Assembly (NCBI RefSeq): GCF_900156735.1
Contig: NZ_FTOL01000005.1
Location: forward strand, 230,581 to 294,580
Origin: Chryseobacterium ureilyticum
GTDB taxonomy: Bacteria; Bacteroidota; Bacteroidia; Flavobacteriales; Weeksellaceae
Length of the DNA stretch: 64,000 nt
Direction: 5' to 3'
Part shown: piece after piece, positions 9,806-18,056 of the stretch
Position numbering within the stretch: position 1 is the first letter of the stretch
Layout: the number at the start of each line of letters is the position of its first letter
Made by a program: the position numbers and the translations under genes
Notes under the pieces: generated by a model
Told to the model about the DNA's origin: nothing
Database searches by the model: none
The model's input: only the letters and a program-made list of their open reading frames with translations

Positions 9806-9964
9806 TTATTTATCCGGTACCGGTTGTATATCACCTGTATTCAGCAGATCAAAAACAGTAGGGAAGAACATGACAAGAATAAAATAAATGATAATCATAA
9901 GTACGATAAGTCCAAAGAGAATGATGACCAGACCATTCGGTTTGTTTTTCTTTTTTGGTTCCAT
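9806..9964 (-). CDS. Small single-pass membrane protein (52 aa), unknown function
   Basis: Translating the minus strand from the ATG at 9964 gives a clean 52-residue ORF: a basic N-terminus (MEPKKKNKPNG), one hydrophobic segment of about 23 residues (from LVIILFGLIVLMIIIY) and a short polar tail ending IQPVPDK. It lies 43 bases downstream of the ion-channel gene on the same strand and just before a strong terminator, so the two are probably cotranscribed. The charge pattern predicts an N-in, C-out inner-membrane protein. I do not recognise the family. A longer ORF on the opposite strand across this region is poor in composition and runs through two terminators, so I prefer this one. Confidence 0.65.
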   Translation of the reverse strand: MEPKKKNKPNGLVIILFGLIVLMIIIYFILVMFFPTVFDLLNTGDIQPVPDK

Positions 9965-10007
9965 GATTTTGTGGTATTTGGTGAATAAATTAAACTAATA
10001 CCAAATA

Positions 10008-10835
10008 TTAAGCTAATTTCTTGCCACATTGTTTGCAGTATCTTGCATCATCATCAATATCTTCGTTACCACAGCGCTCGCAAATCATTTCCAGGTTCTG
10101 TCTTTTATTTCTCATTTCAGCCGTTACAATTCCGGTAGGAACTGCAATGATAGAATAACCTGCAAGCATCAGAATAACAGCAAAGAATTTACCCATTGGA
10201 GTGATAGGAGAGACGTCCCCGTATCCAACAGTGGTTACCGTTACTACAGCCCAATAAATAGACTGTGGAATTGTTTCAAACCCTTGTCTTCCTCCTTCCA
10301 CCATAAACATTAAAGATCCGACAATGACCGAGAAAATGATTAAAAATAAAAGGAATATATAGATTTTTCTTGAACTGTTTTTTAATGCTCTTACAATAAG
10401 ATAGCCGTCGTTCATAAAATCCAGCAAATTGAAGATTCTAAAAATCCTCAACATTCTCAACATTCTGAAAATCAAGAAGTATTTTGTGATTGGAAAGAAA
10501 AAACTAAGAAAAAAAGGTACCAGAGAGAGAAAATCTATGACCCCAAAGAAGCTGAAAATATAATTCCGTTTATTTTTTACTACCGCAATTCGCATAGTAT
10601 ATTCTACAGTGAAGAATATAGAAATTACCCATTCCAAGACAAGAAAAGTATAGTGGAATCTTTTGTCCAATAACGGCACACTTTCCATCATGATAATGGC
10701 AGTACTTGCAAGAATTAATGATAACAATATAATATCAAAGAGTTTACCGAGTCTCGTATCGGAGCGATAAATTATTCGATAGAGGAATCTTTTCCAAAGT
10801 TTGTCTTCAGGAACAAGGTTATGTTCTCTTTCCAT
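10008..10835 (-). CDS. Voltage-gated-type potassium channel / ion transporter with C-terminal zinc ribbon
   Basis: Six-transmembrane cation channel of the inner membrane, 275 residues. The S4-like helix has arginine at every third position (R124, R127, R130, R133). The pore loop carries the potassium filter TVGYGD at 202-207, followed by S6 (about 215-235). A cytoplasmic tail ends in two CxxC pairs (C252/C255 and C267/C270), a short zinc ribbon unusual for this family and possibly a regulatory or assembly site. The 52-residue membrane protein follows 43 bases downstream in the same direction. Potassium selectivity is well supported by the filter; voltage dependence is inferred from S4. Confidence 0.92.
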   Translation of the reverse strand: MEREHNLVPEDKLWKRFLYRIIYRSDTRLGKLFDIILLSLILASTAIIMMESVPLLDKRFHYTFLVLEWVISIFFTVEYTMRIAVVKNKRNYIFSFFGVIDFLSLVPFFLSFFFPITKYFLIFRMLRMLRIFRIFNLLDFMNDGYLIVRALKNSSRKIYIFLLFLIIFSVIVGSLMFMVEGGRQGFETIPQSIYWAVVTVTTVGYGDVSPITPMGKFFAVILMLAGYSIIAVPTGIVTAEMRNKRQNLEMICERCGNEDIDDDARYCKQCGKKLA

Positions 10836-11084
10836 TTAAATTAAGTTATTTCCCAGCGAAGTTAATAATTTTAGCCAAGTATGTGTTAAATATCGGACTG
10901 TTAAAAGAAAGTTTAAATTGTTAAAGATTTTTTCATCATTTAAAAGTGAATTATTACAATTAAATATCATGGTTTTCAGTTAGTTATGTTATTTAATTTA
11001 CAAATAAAATATGACAAATAAAAATTTATTTTTTAACATATTTTTAAATGGAGTTTGTAATTTTATCCTACAAAAAGTACGATC

Positions 11085-11933
11085 ATGAGAAAATTATTAA
11101 CCACATTTATTCCGATTTTGGTATATTGTTTTTCGTATGCTCAGGTTGGGATTAATACTACATCTCCAAATGGAGCTACAATACTAGATATTGTATCCAA
11201 TCAGAAAGGTATTCTTATTCCCCGTCTTACCGATACCGATAGAGATACCTACCTTGCTGATAATGATGTTTTAACAGTACCTCCTGCAGGTGTTGTCAAT
11301 ACGAGTCTTACTGCAGGAACCCTTATTTTTAATACGACAACGAACAACTTCCAGTATTGGGACGGTACCCTCTGGAGACAGCTTTTTGTTCCCACATCCT
11401 CTCAGGCTGGTAATGACGGTGTCGTTAAAGTGAATTCTGGAAACGCAAATGCCAAACCTTCCCTCAATTTAGTAGCATCAGGAAATACATATGGTCCAAG
11501 ACAGCAGGTGCTCTATGCTACACCATTAGTTTTTGCAGCAAGTCCCACTACTAGCTGGCCCGAAACAACAGTGCCGTTCCCTGGTCTTACCGCAAATATT
11601 TATGATGGTACATCCGGAAAATGGAGGGAAAACGAAATTTCAGGACAGGTACATGTTTGGAGACTTATTGCCAATGTTACTCCCGGGTCCAATTCATCAG
11701 GATCAGTAAAGGCTACATTTTTAAATCCCGATTCAGGGTTTGAAGTAAATTCTATCCAGCTTCTTCCGAGCGGTTCAAGTGGTTCGGGAAAACTTCTTAC
11801 ATTTTATTTCTATACCATTGCAGACCCTGCAAGTCTAGCACCGGGAAAAGGATATCAGCTTTTTGTGGAATCAGATACAGGTTGTAACGTCACTGTAGAG
11901 TCATTTACAAGAGTATCACTGTTCAAAGACTAA
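11085..11933 (+). CDS. Secreted protein with Bacteroidetes surface-protein N-terminal motif
   Basis: Protein of 282 residues with signal peptide MRKLLTTFIPILVYCFSYAQ. The mature N-terminus (VGINTTSPNGATILDI, then GILIPRLT and GTLIFNTTTNNFQYWDG) is a motif common in exported Bacteroidetes proteins, often ahead of fibre, tail-like or variable domains. The remaining 150 or so residues look beta-rich and match nothing I recognise. There is no T9SS sorting tail, so the final location is open. It stands alone between a 249-base upstream gap and its own terminator. Confidence 0.75.
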   Translation: MRKLLTTFIPILVYCFSYAQVGINTTSPNGATILDIVSNQKGILIPRLTDTDRDTYLADNDVLTVPPAGVVNTSLTAGTLIFNTTTNNFQYWDGTLWRQLFVPTSSQAGNDGVVKVNSGNANAKPSLNLVASGNTYGPRQQVLYATPLVFAASPTTSWPETTVPFPGLTANIYDGTSGKWRENEISGQVHVWRLIANVTPGSNSSGSVKATFLNPDSGFEVNSIQLLPSGSSGSGKLLTFYFYTIADPASLAPGKGYQLFVESDTGCNVTVESFTRVSLFKD

Positions 11934-11961
11934 GAAAATTTTTTATGATTAAGATTAAATG

Positions 11962-11989
11962 AAGTCGGTCCGTAAGGTCCGGCTTTTTT
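11962..11989 (+). terminator. Rho-independent terminator
   Basis: AAGTCGGTCC and GGTCCGGCTT form an imperfect stem around a GTAA loop, followed by a T run, about 30 bases after the secreted-protein stop. Confidence 0.7.
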
Positions 11990-12057
11990 ATTACAGATAA
12001 GTTTTCATGAATCCTCGTAAAATTAATATCTTCGCTGTACTGTAAAATATAGACTAA

Positions 12058-13155
12058 ATGAAGCTAAGAACTGTAATTTCAAAAATAGAAGAGGAGATAA
12101 GTATCAGACAGGCAGAGGACTTTGATAATGTTGGATTATTATGCGGAGTGCCGGACCGTGAAGTATCAGGAATTCTGGTTTGTCACGATGCTCTGGAAAA
12201 CGTGGTAGAAGAAGCCATTGAGAAAAACCTTAATCTGATTGTATGTTTTCATCCTATTATATTTTCCGGGCTAAAATCTTTAACCGGAAAAAATTATGTA
12301 GAAAGAGCAGTATTGAAAGCTATAGAAAACAAAATTGCCATTTATGCCATTCATACAGCTTTTGATAATGACTTCTTTGGTGTAAACCATGGAATATGCA
12401 GTCAACTGGGGCTAAAAAACATGAAAATTCTTCAGCCAAAAGAGAATAATTTAAAACAACTGACTGTCTTCGTGCCTAAAGACTATTCGGAAAAAGTAAA
12501 AGAAGCAATGTTCTCTGCCGGCGCCGGAAGTATAGGTTTTTATGATGAATGCAGTTTTACAGTCAATGGAAACGGAACATTCAGACCAACTGAAGGTTCA
12601 AATCCATTTTCAGGGCAACAAAATGTTCGTGAGAATGCAGATGAAGATATGATCTCCGTAATTTTTGAAACTCCTAAAGAAGGACAGATTATTGGAGTAA
12701 TGAAATCCGCTCATCCATATGAAGAAGTCGCTTATCAGGTATATAGTCTTGATAACAAGAATCATCATGCAGGGCTGGGAATGTACGGTGAATTGGAAGA
12801 GGAAATGGAGGAACAGGATTTCCTTAAATTTGTAAAAGAAAAATTTGGTTTGGAAGTCATTAAACACTCCGCATTTAATAACAAAAAAATTAAAAGAGTA
12901 GGAGTGTTGGGAGGTTCTGGAGCCAGTGGAATTCGGTCTGCAGTTGCCAAAAAATGTGATGTTTACCTTACAGGAGATCTTAAATACCACGACTATTTTC
13001 TTGCTGAGTCTAAAATGCTGATCTGTGATATAGGACATTATGAATCAGAACAATTTGTAAGTCAACAATTATTTGAAATTTTATCACAAAAATTTAGTAC
13101 ATTTGCAATTTCAAAATCTATTGAAAAAACAAACCCAGTAAATTATTTCATTTAA
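12058..13155 (+). CDS. NIF3-like dinuclear metal-centre protein (YbgI/YqfO type)
   Basis: DUF34/NIF3 family protein of 365 residues, the long form with a central PII-like insert (about 125-240). Family members form hexamers with a two-metal site and are often labelled GTP cyclohydrolase 1 type 2 homologs; the true function is unsettled. Visible ligand candidates are H65 in CFHPIIFSGLK, D103 in HTAFDN, and H327 and E331 in GHYESEQ. The usual His-His pair at 64-65 is Phe-His here. The stop is followed after 2 bases by the ATG of the coiled-coil protein, a pairing I know from other Flavobacteriia, so they form an operon. Confidence 0.92.
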   Translation: MKLRTVISKIEEEISIRQAEDFDNVGLLCGVPDREVSGILVCHDALENVVEEAIEKNLNLIVCFHPIIFSGLKSLTGKNYVERAVLKAIENKIAIYAIHTAFDNDFFGVNHGICSQLGLKNMKILQPKENNLKQLTVFVPKDYSEKVKEAMFSAGAGSIGFYDECSFTVNGNGTFRPTEGSNPFSGQQNVRENADEDMISVIFETPKEGQIIGVMKSAHPYEEVAYQVYSLDNKNHHAGLGMYGELEEEMEEQDFLKFVKEKFGLEVIKHSAFNNKKIKRVGVLGGSGASGIRSAVAKKCDVYLTGDLKYHDYFLAESKMLICDIGHYESEQFVSQQLFEILSQKFSTFAISKSIEKTNPVNYFI

Positions 13156-13157
13156 AT

Positions 13158-13934
13158 ATGGCAAAAACCAACGATATTTCAGTTGAAGAAAAATTAAGAG
13201 CTTTATACGATTTACAGATCATTGATTCAAGATTGGATGAAATCCGAAATACTAGAGGAGAATTGCCAATTGAAGTTGAAGATCTTGAAATCGAGATTGA
13301 AGGTCTTGAAAAAAGAGCTGAAAAATTTCATGCAGACATCAAAGATCAGGACGATCAGATCAAAACAAAGCATGAAGTTATTAACCATGCAAAAACTTTA
13401 ATTGAGAAATACAAATCTCAACAGGATAACGTAAGAAACAATAAAGAGTTTGAAGCTTTAGGGAAAGAAATGGAATTCCAGGATCTGGAAATTCAACTTG
13501 CTGAAAAAAGAATTAAAGAATTCGGAGCTAAAATTGCTCACAAAAACGAAACTTTAAGCGAGTTGAACACAAAGATCAACGATTTGAAAAACCACTTGAA
13601 ATTCAAGAAAGAAGAACTAGAAGGGCTTATTTCTGAAACTCAAAAAGAAGAAGAATATTTATTAGAGCAGTCTAAAGAATATGCAGGTAAAATCGATGAG
13701 AGATTATTAGCTTCTTACAACAGAATCAGAACAAACTCTATCAATGGTCTTGCTGTAGTAGGATTAGAAAGAGGAGCTCCAAAAGGATCTTTCTTCACTA
13801 TTCCACCACAAAAGCAAATGGAAATCGCTCAGAGAAAGAAAATCATCATTGATGAGCACTCTGGGAAAATCCTTGTTGACGATGAGTTGGTAATGGAAGA
13901 AAACGAAAGAATGAATTCTGTAATTAAATTCTAA
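13158..13934 (+). CDS. Coiled-coil protein of the C4 zinc-ribbon family, cysteines lost
   Basis: Protein of 258 residues. Residues 1-190 are a long charged helical hairpin or coiled coil. The C-terminus (about 195-245) matches the C4-type zinc-ribbon family seen next to NIF3 genes (GxxPPQxQxEI and KKI followed by GKILV). The four positions normally holding cysteines read P208, S211, D232 and S235, and I find no cysteine anywhere in the protein. It therefore cannot bind zinc in the family manner, although the fold may be kept. It is the second gene of the NIF3 operon and is followed by a strong terminator. A role in ribosome or nucleic-acid handling has been suggested for the wider family; nothing here proves it. 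Confidence 0.85.
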   Translation: MAKTNDISVEEKLRALYDLQIIDSRLDEIRNTRGELPIEVEDLEIEIEGLEKRAEKFHADIKDQDDQIKTKHEVINHAKTLIEKYKSQQDNVRNNKEFEALGKEMEFQDLEIQLAEKRIKEFGAKIAHKNETLSELNTKINDLKNHLKFKKEELEGLISETQKEEEYLLEQSKEYAGKIDERLLASYNRIRTNSINGLAVVGLERGAPKGSFFTIPPQKQMEIAQRKKIIIDEHSGKILVDDELVMEENERMNSVIKF

Positions 13935-13954
13935 TTATTGATTTTCAACAATAT

Positions 13955-13986
13955 AAAAGCTGTTTCATTTTGAAACAGCTTTTTTT
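13955..13986 (+). terminator. Rho-independent terminator of the NIF3 operon
   Basis: AAAGCTGTTTCA and TGAAACAGCTTT pair perfectly around a 3-base loop and run into a T tract. Confidence 0.9.
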
Positions 13987-14094
13987 GTTTAAACCAAATA
14001 ACACAAGTTATCCAGCAGTTCCTCTATTATTCCGACGAATGATAACAGAATAAAATATAAAGCTACATTCTTACAAAATAAAGTAAGTTGTATT

Positions 14095-14210
14095 TAAAAA
14101 ATCTGCGTCATCAGCAAAATCTGCGAGAGATTAAAGAATTCAATAGAAACGGACTTTAGCCCGTTTTAAAAAATAAAAAAAATCCATTTACTTTAGCCAA
14201 AATCTAATCA
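14095..14210. repeat. Intergenic repeat remnants with hairpin
   Basis: Between two convergent genes lies non-coding sequence with CTGCGTCATCAGCAAAATC and then a hairpin at 14147-14166 (AAACGGAC, TTTA, GCCCGTTT). A second CTTTAGCC occurs near 14190, and the same core recurs near 18131. These look like pieces of short intergenic repeats common in Chryseobacterium-type genomes; the family identity is from memory. Confidence 0.4.
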
Positions 14211-14231
14211 TCCATCAAGATTAAAACGCAT

Positions 14232-14260
14232 AAAAAAACCGCTTCAAAACGAAGCGGTTT
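14232..14260 (-). terminator. Rho-independent terminator of the acyl-CoA ligase gene
   Basis: On the minus strand AAACCGCTTC and GAAGCGGTTT pair perfectly around a 5-base loop, followed by seven T, 8 bases after the stop of the ligase gene. Confidence 0.9.
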
Positions 14261-14267
14261 ATATTAT

Positions 14268-16046
14268 TTATTCATGATGTTCATACATCTTATTATAGAG
14301 AGCAATAAACTTCTCTTTAACAGCCTTTCTCTTCAGTTTCAGAGTAGGAGTCAGAAGCCCAGTCTCAATGCTCCAAACTTCAGGAGTTAATTCAATTTTT
14401 TTGATTTTTTCCCAGTTTCCAAGGTGTTCATTGATGCCATCCATTTCCTTTTCAATTCTTTGCTTAAGCTCAGGGCTGTTGGCAATTTCAGCCGGTGTGG
14501 AACCAATGTTGAGATTGTTTCTCATTGCCCAGCTTTTTGCAAATTCAAAATCAGGCTGTACCAGTGCGCAAGGCATTTTTTCACCATCACCCACTACCAT
14601 AATTTGTTCAATGAACTTTGATGCTTTTGCAAGGTTTTCAATGGTTTGTGGAGCGATATATTTACCTCCGGATGTTTTGAACATTTCCTTTTTACGGTCG
14701 GTAATTTGTAAGAAACCATCACTGTCAATGTGTCCTATATCTCCTGTTTTAAAGAATCCTTCTTCTGTGAATGCTTCTCTTGTCATCTCATCATTCTGGA
14801 AATATCCTTTAAATACAGATGGACCTTTTACTGTAATCTCACCATCTTCCTGAATTTTTACCTGTAGGTTATCTAAAGGAACGCCAACGGTTCCTACTTT
14901 CATTTTTTCAAAACTGTTTACGGAAATTACCGGAGAGGTTTCCGTTAAACCATATCCTTCCAGAATAGGAATTCCAGCATTCTGGAACATTAAATTCAAT
15001 CTTGTAGATAATGCAGCAGATCCTGAAACTAAAGTTATGATTTCTCCTCCTAAACCTTCTCTCCATTTAGAGAATACCAATTTATCAGCAATAAGCTCTT
15101 GAATTCCTGATGGTTTTGATACGGATTTCTTTTTGGTAATAAGGTTCAAAGCCCAAAAGAAGATTTTTGATTTTAATCCTCCTGCAGAAGAACCTGTGTT
15201 ATAAATTTTATCATATACTTTTTCCACTAACCTTGGAACAACAGTCATGTAATGAGGTTTTACCTCTTTTACATTTTCACCCATTTTTTCGATACTTTCA
15301 GCAAAATAAAGAGAAAAACCGTTGTATTGGTAAAGGTAGAAAAGCATTCTTTCAAAGATATGACAGATAGGAAGGAAGCTTAATGCCCTTGTTTCTTTAT
15401 AATCCAGGCTTTTTTTCTTCGGAATTCTTGGAATAGAACCCAATACATTGGAAACAATGTTATTGTTAGTAAGCATTACTCCTTTAGGTCTTCCTGTGGT
15501 TCCGGAAGTATAGATAATGGTGGCAAGATCTTCTGTATTGATAGCATTGGAAAGATCTTCTACTTCAATTTGGGTAGATTCGTCTTCCCCGAGATCAATA
15601 ATTTCACTCCAGTTGGCGGCACCACTTATTTTATCAAAAGTAAAGATTCCCTGTAAACTAGGAATGTTATGCTTTACTTTCATTACTTTATTAAGAAGCT
15701 CTTTGTCCGAAACAAAACAATATTGTATTTCTGCGTTGTTGAATATAAATTCATAATCTTCTGGAGAAATACTTGGATATACCGGTACTGAAACCACACC
15801 AATCTGTGATAATCCAAAATCCATAATTGCCCATTCCGTACGGGAATTGGTAGTAATCAAAGCGATCTTATCACCAGGTTTTATACCTAGCTTCAATAAT
15901 CCTCTGGATATCTTATTTCCCTCATTAATAAACTCCTGGGTAGAAGTTTTTTTCCATTCACCATGATACTTTGTTACAAACATATCCGTTTTAGGATATT
16001 TTTCTAAAGCATAGTGCGGAATATCGAATAATCTCTTGATCGTCAT
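14268..16046 (-). CDS. Long-chain fatty-acid-CoA ligase (AMP-forming)
   Basis: Acyl-activating enzyme of 592 residues that makes acyl-CoA from fatty acid, ATP and CoA, probably at the inner membrane. It has the P-loop-like AMP-binding motif YTSGTTGRPKGVML (from residue 180), the GYGLTETSP motif, and the C-terminal hinge motif KTGDIGHIDSDGFLQITDRK followed by the conserved lysine region FKTSGGKYIAPQ. The length is typical of the bacterial long-chain (FAA1-like) type. An acyl-CoA dehydrogenase is divergently transcribed 354 bases away, consistent with beta-oxidation or lipid remodelling. Chain-length specificity cannot be read from the sequence. Confidence 0.95.
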   Translation of the reverse strand: MTIKRLFDIPHYALEKYPKTDMFVTKYHGEWKKTSTQEFINEGNKISRGLLKLGIKPGDKIALITTNSRTEWAIMDFGLSQIGVVSVPVYPSISPEDYEFIFNNAEIQYCFVSDKELLNKVMKVKHNIPSLQGIFTFDKISGAANWSEIIDLGEDESTQIEVEDLSNAINTEDLATIIYTSGTTGRPKGVMLTNNNIVSNVLGSIPRIPKKKSLDYKETRALSFLPICHIFERMLFYLYQYNGFSLYFAESIEKMGENVKEVKPHYMTVVPRLVEKVYDKIYNTGSSAGGLKSKIFFWALNLITKKKSVSKPSGIQELIADKLVFSKWREGLGGEIITLVSGSAALSTRLNLMFQNAGIPILEGYGLTETSPVISVNSFEKMKVGTVGVPLDNLQVKIQEDGEITVKGPSVFKGYFQNDEMTREAFTEEGFFKTGDIGHIDSDGFLQITDRKKEMFKTSGGKYIAPQTIENLAKASKFIEQIMVVGDGEKMPCALVQPDFEFAKSWAMRNNLNIGSTPAEIANSPELKQRIEKEMDGINEHLGNWEKIKKIELTPEVWSIETGLLTPTLKLKRKAVKEKFIALYNKMYEHHE

Positions 16047-16400
16047 GATTTTTTAAATAATTTATAAAGAAATTTAAATATAAGCATTTTTTTTAATTGT
16101 AGACATCTGAATGTGATAATTAGAAATAAGTTGAATGTCTGCCATAATATATTCTATCATAAGGGATGCCATACCGTCAAAAACATTCGGAAAATTATAA
16201 GCCTTTTTTTAGAGATATTGCTCATTTTTGTTAAATAATATGAATTTTATAGATTACATTTTATATTCATATCCTGTATCTTATATCCCGAATTGTATGC
16301 ATTTCCATCTCCCTTTATTACAGTCTTTTCCATCAACCTAATTTATTTTTTCAGATTTGCTTAAAAAGTGTAAATTTACGGCTATCTAATTATTTTTTTT
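16047..16400. other. Divergent promoter region between acyl-CoA ligase and dehydrogenase
   Basis: AT-rich 354-base gap between divergent start codons. It must hold both promoters, but I see no clear TTG/TAnnTTTG pair with proper spacing and no convincing operator palindrome, ORF or RNA gene. Confidence 0.4.
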
Positions 16401-17540
16401 ATGGACTTTAATTTATCGGAAGAACAGCTGATGATTCAGCAGGCGGCAAGAGATTTTGCACAAAACGAACTATTACCTGGAGTTATTGAAAGAGACCGTG
16501 ACCAGAAATTCCCTGTTGAACAGGTGAAAAAAATGGGTGAAATGGGACTTTTAGGTATGATGGTTGACCCAAAATACGGAGGAGCAGGTATGGACAGTAT
16601 TTCTTACGTGCTGGCAATGGAGGAGATTGCAAAAGTAGATGCATCTGCTGCGGTTGTAATGTCTGTAAACAACTCATTGGTTTGTGCCGGTCTTGAAAAG
16701 TTTGCTTCAGAAGAACAAAAAGTAAAATATCTTACTCCACTGGCAAGCGGACAAGTGATTGGAGCATTTGCTTTATCTGAGCCAGAAGCTGGTTCTGACG
16801 CAACTTCTCAGAAAACAACTGCTGAAGACAAAGGAGATTATTACCTTTTAAATGGTATCAAAAACTGGATCACTAACGGTGGAACAGCTACTTACTATAT
16901 CGTAATTGCACAGACAGATCCTGAGAAAAAGCATAAAGGTATCAACGCTTTCATCGTAGAAAGAGGTTGGGAAGGTTTTGAAGTAGGAGTAAAAGAAGAT
17001 AAATTGGGAATCAGAGGAAGTGATACACACTCTTTGATCTTCAACAATGTAAAAGTTCCAAAGGAAAACAGAATTGGTGCTGACGGATTTGGTTTCAATT
17101 TTGCAATGGCTGTATTGAACGGAGGAAGAATCGGTATTGCTTCTCAGGCTTTAGGTATTGCTTCTGGTGCTTATGAATTGGCTTTAAAATATGCTAAGAC
17201 AAGAAAAGCATTCAAAACAGAGATCATCAACCACCAGGCTATCGCATTCAAATTAGCTGATATGGCTACTCAGATTACAGCAGCAAGAATGTTATGTTTC
17301 AAAGCAGCTTGTGAGAAAGATGCAGGAAAAGACATCTCTGAAAGCGGAGCTATGGCAAAATTATACTCTTCTCAAGTTGCAATGGATACTACTATTGAAG
17401 CTGTACAGATTCACGGTGGATATGGATACGTTAAAGAATATCACGTAGAAAGATTAATGAGAGATGCAAAAATCACTCAGATCTACGAAGGAACTTCTGA
17501 AATCCAGAAAATTGTGATCTCAAGAAGTATCGCAAAATAA
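16401..17540 (+). CDS. Acyl-CoA dehydrogenase
   Basis: FAD-dependent dehydrogenase of 379 residues catalysing alpha,beta-oxidation of acyl-CoA, with electrons passed to ETF. It has the family N-terminus (DFNLSEEQLMIQQAARDFA), the FAD-binding signature FALSEPEAGSDA, and the C-terminal QIYEGTSEIQ in which E363 is the expected catalytic base. The short-chain or butyryl-like class is most similar by length and motif, but substrate is inferred only. Codon use is highly biased, suggesting strong expression. A small membrane protein follows 22 bases downstream and probably shares its transcript. Confidence 0.96.
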   Translation: MDFNLSEEQLMIQQAARDFAQNELLPGVIERDRDQKFPVEQVKKMGEMGLLGMMVDPKYGGAGMDSISYVLAMEEIAKVDASAAVVMSVNNSLVCAGLEKFASEEQKVKYLTPLASGQVIGAFALSEPEAGSDATSQKTTAEDKGDYYLLNGIKNWITNGGTATYYIVIAQTDPEKKHKGINAFIVERGWEGFEVGVKEDKLGIRGSDTHSLIFNNVKVPKENRIGADGFGFNFAMAVLNGGRIGIASQALGIASGAYELALKYAKTRKAFKTEIINHQAIAFKLADMATQITAARMLCFKAACEKDAGKDISESGAMAKLYSSQVAMDTTIEAVQIHGGYGYVKEYHVERLMRDAKITQIYEGTSEIQKIVISRSIAK

Positions 17541-17562
17541 AAATTAACAAAACACACTACCT

Positions 17563-17928
17563 ATGAAAAAATCTTTGTGGATTACCCTCGGCGTCGTACT
17601 GCTATTGTTAGGAGTATTTGTATGGTATAAGTACTTCTTCGTTTTTGGAGAAGGTGTAAAATCTGGATACCTGAATTATGCTATGAAAAAAGGCTATGTC
17701 TTCAAAACTTATGAAGGTAAACTGATTCAGGAAGGATTTGGAAAAGGTAAAACAGGAACAATTACAAGCTATGAGTTTGAATTTTCTGTAGATGATCCTG
17801 AAGTTTTCAAGCAATTGGAAACAAACAGCGGTAAAACCTTTGATCTCCATTACAAAGAATACAATGGTGCGCTTCCGTGGAGAGGAAACACAAAATTTGT
17901 CGTAGACAAAGTAGTGAACATGAAATAA
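17563..17928 (+). CDS. Small membrane-anchored protein, unknown function
   Basis: Protein of 121 residues: one N-terminal hydrophobic helix (about 5-22, LWITLGVVLLLLGVFVW) followed by a soluble beta-rich domain ending GNTKFVVDKVVNMK. The topology suggests a periplasmic domain on an N-terminal anchor. Similar short flavobacterial proteins sometimes carry the label 6-phosphogluconate dehydrogenase, which this length and the absence of a Rossmann motif exclude. It follows the acyl-CoA dehydrogenase by 22 bases and is closed by a terminator. Confidence 0.75.
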   Translation: MKKSLWITLGVVLLLLGVFVWYKYFFVFGEGVKSGYLNYAMKKGYVFKTYEGKLIQEGFGKGKTGTITSYEFEFSVDDPEVFKQLETNSGKTFDLHYKEYNGALPWRGNTKFVVDKVVNMK

Positions 17929-17932
17929 TTTG

Positions 17933-17965
17933 AAAGACTTCCAATTGTATTGGGAGTCTTTTTCT
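17933..17965 (+). terminator. Rho-independent terminator
   Basis: AAAGACTTCCAAT and ATTGGGAGTCTTT pair with one mismatch around a TGT loop, then T-rich sequence, 5 bases after the stop. Confidence 0.85.
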
Positions 17966-17970
17966 TTTAG

Positions 17971-18056
17971 TAGCTTTTTCCCGCTATCCACTTATACTCC
18001 TCGCGCCAAGCTTTGCCCAATCCTTGCTGTGGGGTAACCGTTACTATCGGGGCTAA
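17971..18056 (-). repeat. Flavobacterial-type intergenic repeat element (AGCCCCGATAG ... GATAGCGGGA)
   Basis: Read on the minus strand, this 86-base block starts TAGCCCCGATAG and ends GGATAGCGGGAAAAAGCTA. The ends are complementary (TAGC with GCTA, CCCG with CGGG), so the unit can close into one large hairpin. It is far more GC-rich than its surroundings. I recall the same two end motifs in intergenic spaces of many Flavobacterium and Chryseobacterium genomes; that is memory, not a search. There is no coding potential. Confidence 0.6.

Noticed and set aside
9668..9988. Plus-strand ORF of 106 codons
   Set aside because: It runs through two terminator hairpins, has a biased K/N/Y/F composition and is antisense to a better 52-residue gene on the minus strand.
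12610..13038. Minus-strand ORF of 142 codons inside the NIF3-like gene
   Set aside because: Antisense shadow of a strongly supported gene, with F/S/I-rich composition and no motif.
17563..17928. Label of 6-phosphogluconate dehydrogenase for the small membrane protein
   Set aside because: Only 121 residues, no nucleotide-binding motif, and a membrane anchor; the label seems to be an inherited annotation error.
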